Assembly (NCBI RefSeq): GCF_002078875.1
Contig: NC_034410.1
Span: forward strand, 96,990,384-97,054,383
Direction of reading: 5' to 3'
Origin: Numida meleagris
Lineage: Eukaryota; Chordata; Aves; Galliformes; Numididae
Length of the DNA: 64,000 nucleotides
In this document: in pieces, positions 60,001 through 64,000 of the stretch
Position numbering within the stretch: position 1 is the stretch's first letter
How the letters are laid out: each line of letters starts with the position of its first letter
Made by a program: the position numbers and the translations under genes
The notes under the pieces: model-generated
The model's database searches: none
What the model was told of the DNA's origin: nothing
The model's input: the letters and a program-made list of their open reading frames with translations, nothing else

Positions 60001-62754
60001 GGCAACATCCAAGAGCCAGAAGTAGATTTTTTGCATGGGGGCATGAGCTCTTGGATGCTTGGAAGTCATGCAAGTTGTATGTAAGCCCAGGAGACTTAAA
60101 CAAATGAAAGAAAAAGGTAGATACGATGATTGGTGAGACAGGAAGAGTAAATAGTAGGAGAAAGGAGGAACAAATTAAAGTGTAAAGAATGAGAAAGGGG
60201 CAAAAAATGCAAAACTTGTTTTCAGTCAAATTCACAATAGTCAGATGTCTGTTCACCACAGCAAAGTTTTTTTCCTTCCAAGTCACTACCTCAGCTGAAC
60301 TTTCAAATTCACCCACTTCTGCTATTTAAAAAAATGTGGTTTCGTTGGTTGTGAGGAATGGGCCTGTCAACATACAGTTACCTGTGATGTAACTGTTTTT
60401 TCCATTTATCGCCTAGCACTCTAGGTATACAGCTGGTTTAATCTTACAAGAAACTCTGCTGTTACTTTCCTGTGTAGACTTATGACCCTTCCTATTCCTA
60501 ACAATGGACTTTTATGTTTCATAGGAATGTAATATTTATGTGATCTATTTTTCCTTGGACTTTTTCCACTAGGTCCGACAAGCTGCTTTTCAGTCCCTGG
60601 GGCCTTTCATATCAACTTTTGCTAACCCATCCAGCAGTGGTCAGTATTTTAAAGAAGAAGATGATAAAAACTCAGAGGACCATGCTTCTGCACAGGAAAA
60701 CAGGTAAAGAATTTCATCCTTGTTTTTCTTCTGTGTGAGCTGCAAGTTAAGAAAGATAGCTTTCCTGTATAAACTGAGTGTTTATCTTGGAAAAATCTGT
60801 AACTTCTTGTCTTGTTCAACGCACTATCAGAATTTCCAGTTATTTATTAAAAATACTGAACTATTCATTAATTTAGAATACCTCCAGATACCTTAAGAGG
60901 ATATTGTCTATCATAGAATCATATCATGGAATGGTTTGGGTTGGAAGGGACCTTTAAGATCATCTAATTCCAACCCCCTGCTATAGGCAGGGACACCTCC
61001 CTCTAGACCAGGTTGCTCAAAGCCCCATCCAGCCTGGCCTTGAGTGCTTCCAGGGAGGGGGCATTCACAATCTCTCTGGGCAAAACGATATAGATGGCAG
61101 TAAGATTTTTGACACTATCTTCCATAAGATTCTCATAGAGAAGCTGTTGTTGATGTATGAGGCTGCATGAGCAAACAGTGAGGTGGATTGAAAACTGTCT
61201 GAACACCGAGCCCAGGGGGTGGTGATCACTGGTAGGAAGTCTTCACTGGTGGTGAGTAACTTGTGTACCGCAGAGATCAGTACTGGGTGCAGTTCTGTTA
61301 AACACCTTCATTAATGGTCTGGATGAGGGGGCAGAGTGCACCGTCAACAAGTTTCCAGATTATGCAAATCTGGTAGGAGTGACTGATTCATCAGGGATTT
61401 GTGCTGCCACATCCAGAGGGACCTTGAAAGGCTTTGGAGAAATAATCTCACAGGAACCTCATGAAGTTCAGCAAGGGGAAGTGCAAAGTCCTGCAGCTGG
61501 GGGGAAAGAAGCCCTGGCACCAGTATGTGCTGAGAGCTGATGGGCTGGAAAGCAGCTTTGCAGAAAAGACCCTGGGGTTCAACTTGGTGTCCACCACGTC
61601 CACTTGTGGCAAAGAAGGCTAACGGTAGCCTGAGCTGCATTAGGAGTATAGCCAGCAGATCAGGGAAGGATCACCCTTCCCATCTATTCTGCACTGTTAA
61701 GGCCATACCTGGACAAACTGATGTAAGAGAGAGATTGAGCAACTAGAGAAAGTACAGAAAAGGGGTAGGGGGTGATAGACTAGAACATCTTTCCTTTGAG
61801 AAAAGGCTGAGAGAATTGAAACTGTTTAGCCTAGGGATGAGAAGGCTCAAGAGGGTATGTTATTAATATGTGTGTATATAGCTGAAGGGAAGGTGTAAAA
61901 ATGCTGAAGCCAGGCTCATTTCACTGGTGCCTGTTGCCAAGACACTAAGCGCCGGGTGCAAGCTGAAGCACAGGAGGCTCCTTTTGACCAACAGGAAGCA
62001 ATGGGTGTAGGGCTCTGGGTGGCCCTGCTTGAGCAGGGCTTTGGACCAGGTGACCTCCACGGGTCCCTTCTTTTCTCAACCAGTCTTTGATTCTGTGATT
62101 TATTTTGCTGTGCTGTAAGTAAATCTACTTTGATAAATAAGAAGCTGATAGTATTTGTATGAATTTTCAAAAGCGTATGTTTGTGACAAGTTTCTTTTTG
62201 TTTTTTAAATGGTTCATTTGCTTTGTCACTCAACAGCAAACAAATCAGAACTACAGAAGACATCACAACAGAGGATGAGCACAACAGAACAGAGAATCTG
62301 TCTTCACACATCGATAATGGCAATTTTGGAACAAAACTTGAAAATGCCACGGGGGATCAAAATGCAGTGTCAAATAACTCCCAGAGGGAAAGTGATTTCC
62401 AGACTGAGTCATCCTTTCATTGCACTTTGTCGTCAGATTCTTGTGGGGGAATGGCTGATGAGAATGAGCAAAGTTCTCATTGCTGTACAGCAGGACTACG
62501 GGAGGCTGGGCGAAGTTCACAGGAAACCTCTCTTTCGGAGCAGGAATTGTACAACTCTTTCCATTTCTGGAGGACTCCACTTCCTGAAATAGATATTGAT
62601 TTGGAGCTTCAGCAGACTTCTGAGATAATCCTCGATAGAGAAATTCAGGAACTCACAATGCCGGTGTCTCCAAACATTCCTATGGCAACAAGGAAAGAGT
62701 TGGAGGAAATGATAGAAAATTTGGAACCCCATATAGATGATCCAGACGTTAAAG
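35915..62754 (+). CDS. PPP4R1: PPP4R1: serine/threonine protein phosphatase 4 regulatory subunit 1 (spliced, partial: exons 2-10)
   Basis: Nine exons join in one open frame of 1515 nt (about 505 codons). The product matches vertebrate PPP4R1: an acidic N-terminus ([20 protein letters not shown]), a run of HEAT repeats with the recurrent VRK/VRQ helix signature ([36 protein letters not shown]), then an acidic, Ser/Asn-rich linker ending in [10 protein letters not shown] and [19 protein letters not shown]4R1 is a scaffold that binds the catalytic subunit PPP4C and directs its substrate choice; dampening of NF-kB signalling in T cells is one reported role. It acts in cytoplasm and nucleus. The human protein is about 950 residues, so the C-terminal HEAT array lies beyond 64000. 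The start exon (about 17 codons plus one base) is not visible, probably in the N gap. All introns have GT-AG ends. PPP4R1L, the paralogue, is excluded by peptide differences in exons 2 to 4. Confidence 0.97.
37202..37227. repeat. 26-bp T homopolymer
   Basis: An uninterrupted run of 26 T in PPP4R1 intron 2. There is no recognisable retrocopy beside it on the minus strand, so it is probably a simple repeat. Confidence 0.95.
39345..39615 (+). mobile_element. CR1 LINE 3' fragment, about 270 bp
   Basis: GGGGAGATTTAGGTTAGATG, GGTGGTGAGGCACTGGCACA, CCCATCCCTGGAGGCGCTCA, AGGCCAGGTTGGATGGGGCC and a tail CCATTCTGTGATTC are in CR1 order. The 5' border is approximate. Sense to PPP4R1. Confidence 0.92.
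43545..43580 (+). repeat. Direct repeat GCTGTCAGCTTAAAA flanking an A-run
   Basis: The 15-mer at 43545-43559 recurs at 43566-43580, separated by six A. This could be slippage-driven duplication. It resembles a target duplication but encloses no insert. Confidence 0.85.
44368..44474 (+). CDS. PPP4R1: PPP4R1 exon 3
   Basis: The acceptor CTAG ends at 44367 and the donor GTAGGT starts at 44475. The first base completes Arg with exon 2. It encodes [20 protein letters not shown] and then [15 protein letters not shown], the first HEAT-type helical pair. It ends one base into a Glu codon (phase 1). Against my recollection of the human protein, one position reads Ser rather than Cys before the DDERD motif. 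Confidence 0.96.
44906..45454 (+). mobile_element. CR1 LINE 3' fragment, about 550 bp
   Basis: It covers the end of the reverse-transcriptase ORF region (CTCTGGTGAGGCTGCACCTT, GTGTCCAGAGAAGGGCAATG, GGAGCGGCTGAAGGAACTGG) and the 3' UTR (GAACAGGCTGCCCAGGGAGG, GATCTTAGTGATCTTTTCCA). The tail ATTCTATGATTCTATGA is well preserved. It sits 430 bp downstream of exon 3, in sense orientation. Confidence 0.95.
51096..51119. repeat. 24-bp T homopolymer
   Basis: An uninterrupted T-run preceded by CTTTC units. On the minus strand it is an A-tract 16 bases after the stop of a 161-codon frame. Confidence 0.95.
54747..54889 (+). CDS. PPP4R1: PPP4R1 exon 4
   Basis: The acceptor CAG ends at 54746 and the donor GTAAGT starts at 54890. 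It encodes [20 protein letters not shown], then [20 protein letters not shown] and LADQNNQ, a complete HEAT repeat. The exon ends at a codon boundary, starting a series of phase-0 introns. A long intron of 10.3 kb precedes it. Confidence 0.97.
56362..56508 (+). CDS. PPP4R1: PPP4R1 exon 5
   Basis: The acceptor ATAG ends at 56361 and the donor GTAAGT starts at 56509. It has 49 codons, phase 0 at both ends. It encodes [20 protein letters not shown] and continues through [20 protein letters not shown] to EAVA. This is one HEAT repeat plus the start of the next. Confidence 0.97.
57150..57228 (+). mobile_element. CR1 LINE 3' tail fragment
   Basis: GTGTGGAGCCAGGAGTTGGA, CTTGATGATCCTTATGGGCC and CCTTCCAACTCAGGATATTC, then TGTGATTCTATGA, form a short sense CR1 tail in the intron between exons 5 and 6. 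Confidence 0.9.
57511..57618 (+). CDS. PPP4R1: PPP4R1 exon 6
   Basis: The acceptor TTAG ends at 57510 and the donor GTACAA starts at 57619. It has 36 codons, phase 0 at both ends, encoding [20 protein letters not shown] followed by [16 protein letters not shown]. The cysteine-rich CEMCCDC segment is a PPP4R1 hallmark. The donor is weaker than its neighbours (GTACAA). Confidence 0.97.
58388..58453 (+). CDS. PPP4R1: PPP4R1 exon 7
   Basis: The acceptor CAAG ends at 58387 and the donor GTAAGC starts at 58454. At 22 codons it is the shortest internal exon. It is phase 0 at both ends, encoding [20 protein letters not shown] then ML. It forms the second helix of a HEAT repeat whose first helix is in exon 6. 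Confidence 0.96.
58665..59040 (-). mobile_element. CR1 LINE 3' fragment, about 375 bp
   Basis: The reversed CR1 tail is degraded (TCCTAGAATCCTTAGAGTTG). It is followed by GGAGGGGACCTCTGAGAGCC, CCCCTGCAATGAACAGGGAC, GTAAAAGACGTTTTCCTTAT and GCCACTTCCCCTTGTTCTAT, up to the 5' truncation near GCCAAGACACAG. It lies in the intron between exons 7 and 8, antisense to the gene. Confidence 0.95.
59475..59633 (+). CDS. PPP4R1: PPP4R1 exon 8
   Basis: The acceptor ACAG ends at 59474 and the donor GTAAGA starts at 59634. It has 53 codons, phase 0 at both ends. It encodes [20 protein letters not shown], then [20 protein letters not shown] and [13 protein letters not shown]. It contains the clearest HEAT signature (D-x-x-W-x-V-R-K) in the window. 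Confidence 0.97.
60573..60703 (+). CDS. PPP4R1: PPP4R1 exon 9
   Basis: The acceptor CTAG ends at 60572 and the donor GTAAAG starts at 60704. It encodes [20 protein letters not shown] and [20 protein letters not shown], ending in two bases of a Ser codon. The HEAT array gives way here to an acidic, probably disordered linker, whose sequence already differs from mammals. Confidence 0.96.
60911..61083 (-). mobile_element. CR1 LINE 3'-end fragment
   Basis: TCATAGAATCATATCATGGA, GGTTGGAAGGGACCTTTAAG and ATCCAGCCTGGCCTTGAGTG, to a truncation at CAATCTCTCTGGGCA. It directly abuts an oppositely oriented CR1 at 61085, giving a head-to-head pair in the intron between exons 9 and 10. Confidence 0.93.
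61085..62100 (+). mobile_element. CR1 LINE, about 1 kb, with degraded reverse-transcriptase ORF
   Basis: The longest CR1 copy in the window. The frame from about 61256 reads [20 protein letters not shown] and continues to KFPDYANL, recognisable as the reverse-transcriptase palm block in which the usual Y/F-A-D-D catalytic motif is mutated to FPDY. Stops and frameshifts before and after show it is dead. The 3' UTR ends in TTTGATTCTGTGATT about 135 bp upstream of the exon 10 acceptor. It appears 5'-truncated at the junction with the reverse-oriented CR1. Confidence 0.88.
62237..62754 (+). CDS. PPP4R1: PPP4R1 exon 10 (large linker exon)
   Basis: The acceptor ACAG ends at 62236 and the donor GTATAG starts at 62755. 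The 518-nt exon is the largest in the window. It encodes a Ser/Thr/Asn/Glu-rich linker, variable between species, followed by two conserved blocks: [17 protein letters not shown], and [20 protein letters not shown] ending at PDVK. The first base completes a Ser codon from exon 9, and the last G begins the next codon. Reading on into the intron gives eight further residues and a stop at 62781-62783. Confidence 0.95.
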
Positions 62755-62871
62755 GTATAGTGAAAATACTGAAGCGTTTTTAGCGTTCGGAGATGTGCTT
62801 ATGTTGCTTTAGCAGTTTGGGCTTTAACCTTGTCTTTAAAAGTCAAAAGTAGCACTTTCTCCTCATAATCA

Positions 62872-62877
62872 AATAAA
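62872..62877 (+). promoter_or_regulatory. PPP4R1: Canonical AATAAA in PPP4R1 intron 10
   Basis: AATAAA lies 89 bp after the first in-frame intronic stop (62781-62783) and 118 bp after the exon 10 donor, with G/T-containing sequence 15-40 bp downstream. It could act as an intronic polyadenylation signal for a truncated PPP4R1 form. No direct evidence of use. Confidence 0.3.
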
Positions 62878-63975
62878 TTGCATCTATTGTGATTCAACTG
62901 GGAAAAGTGGTGATATAAACCAAAAGAGAACTTGCAATTGTGTAAAGATGTTTAAAAGCAGTATGATTCCTTCCATAAACTGAATACATGTAGCAGTATA
63001 AAATTCTGACTTCTCAGTTTGACAGCATAATCAAATAGATGGAACCATGCAATAAGCTATTGATCAGGATATTAACTTCTAATTTGCGTACATGCAAAAC
63101 AACACAGATAAAATATTTTTTTAAATTACCAAACATGATAAATGAGATTTTCATTTTATGAGCTATCCATTCTATTTTTAAATAATTAATCTTATCAATT
63201 TTCCTATAAAATTTTGATTGCTGCAGTCTCACGTTGTCTACTTACATTTGCAAAGCTTTTTTGCGTCAAGCTGAGAACTAATCTGAAGTGAATTCTTGAA
63301 ATGAGTGCGCATCTTCAGGTTTAAAAACTCTTGAGGGTTGGAAAAGGGTTTCACAAGTATGGCCAGCTGGGTGAGCAGCACTTCAGAGACACCTCCTGGG
63401 TTAAAATAGCTTGGCTGTTTCACACGTACATACCAGAGATAGGTTTCCTTAGTATTCGTATGCTGAATAAATCCTAAAGCACATCAGACTTGAGGGTTAC
63501 AGCCAGAAATTCGAGAGCTACCACTGTGGAAGAAACCATGTTCTTCTGAAGTTGAAGCATCCCCAGATGAAAGCATGCATCTAAACAAAAAAGAAGTAAG
63601 AAGGAAAAAGAAGCGGCAGTTAAAAAACATATCTTTTACAGTTTTCATGAAGAGTTATGTAGCCTGTGTGCTTGTACATCCAGAATTATCTTGTGTTACA
63701 GGTTTGTTTCTTTCATGTGTGTTCATGTCTTGTCTCAGAGTGGTTTTTTGTAGCTCTTTGGACTAGATGTCAAGAGGTTTTCTGTGCAGCTGTAGACCAG
63801 TATTTGGACTTTTCAGGAGAAGAAAACTCTTACTGGGTGATCAACACATAAGCTGCAAGTGTGTGCAAGTTCGGAAAGTTTTGAACTGGGTTTATGAGTG
63901 TGTTCTTGACTGGTTGTTTTTGTTGTTATGGGTGGCTTTTTTTAATTTGTTTGGTTTTGATCTTAAACAGCTCTT

Positions 63976-64000
63976 CAATTCTATGAATTGAGTTGGAAGG
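63976..64000 (-). mobile_element. Possible start of a reversed CR1 tail at the window edge
   Basis: The last bases, CTATGAATTGAGTTGGAAGG, resemble the reversed CR1 3' end (GAATC-GAGTTGGAAGG). Only 25 bp is visible, so this is tentative. Confidence 0.4.

Larger units (their letters stand above)
62755..64000 (+). other. PPP4R1: PPP4R1 intron 10 (5' part, runs off the right edge)
   Basis: The window ends within this intron. No further exon is found: the next expected coding block, following PDVK, is absent. Content is AT-rich and unique up to about 63970. Chance frames near 63575-63991 do not resemble PPP4R1. Confidence 0.8.

Noticed and set aside
62209..62592. 127-codon plus and 105-codon minus frames overlapping PPP4R1 exon 10
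   Set aside because: Out-of-frame shadows of the real exon, which is fixed by splice sites and strong PPP4R1 similarity.

Overview
This is a stretch of vertebrate chromosome, almost certainly from a bird and probably a galliform close to chicken. Three things point that way: at least fourteen CR1 LINE fragments with the avian 3' tail (ATTCTATGATTCTATG-like), a decayed mariner copy of the Galluhop type known from chicken, and protein-coding exons nearly identical to vertebrate RAB31 and PPP4R1. There are no operons, CRISPR arrays or prokaryotic features, and most long reading frames here are chance frames in introns and intergenic DNA.

Layout. At 1-3513 lies the start of RAB31 intron 1 (minus strand). 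The first coding exon of RAB31 (13 codons) is at 3514-3552 inside a CpG island, and its promoter and 5' UTR lie to the right (about 3553-3730). An intergenic interval of about 17 kb follows (3.7-20.6 kb). It holds a perfect 36-bp inverted repeat with a 4-nt loop close to the RAB31 promoter, several CR1 pieces, the mariner fragment, microsatellites, and a complete solo endogenous-retrovirus LTR (13450-13980) with perfect 5-bp target duplications. A second CpG island at about 20.65-22.1 kb is broken by a 715-base run of N (21073-21787). It is the likely promoter of PPP4R1, which is transcribed rightward.

PPP4R1 fills the rest of the window. Nine consecutive internal coding exons can be placed with canonical AG/GT borders and an unbroken frame: 35915-36050, 44368-44474, 54747-54889, 56362-56508, 57511-57618, 58388-58453, 59475-59633, 60573-60703 and 62237-62754. 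Together they give 1515 nt, about 505 codons, or a little over half of a protein of about 950 residues. The short exon carrying the start codon is not visible and is probably inside the N gap. The 3' half of the gene lies beyond the right edge.

The two genes are divergently transcribed neighbours, as I recall them being in mammals (human 18p11). They do not act in one pathway: RAB31 is an endosomal/trans-Golgi small GTPase and PPP4R1 is a HEAT-repeat regulatory subunit of protein phosphatase 4. I found no undescribed biological system. The most unusual sequence is the perfect palindrome near the RAB31 promoter. Next come the clean solo LTR between the genes, the gap over the PPP4R1 first exon with phase-compatible alternative first exons around it, and a possible intronic polyadenylation form of PPP4R1 at 62.8 kb.
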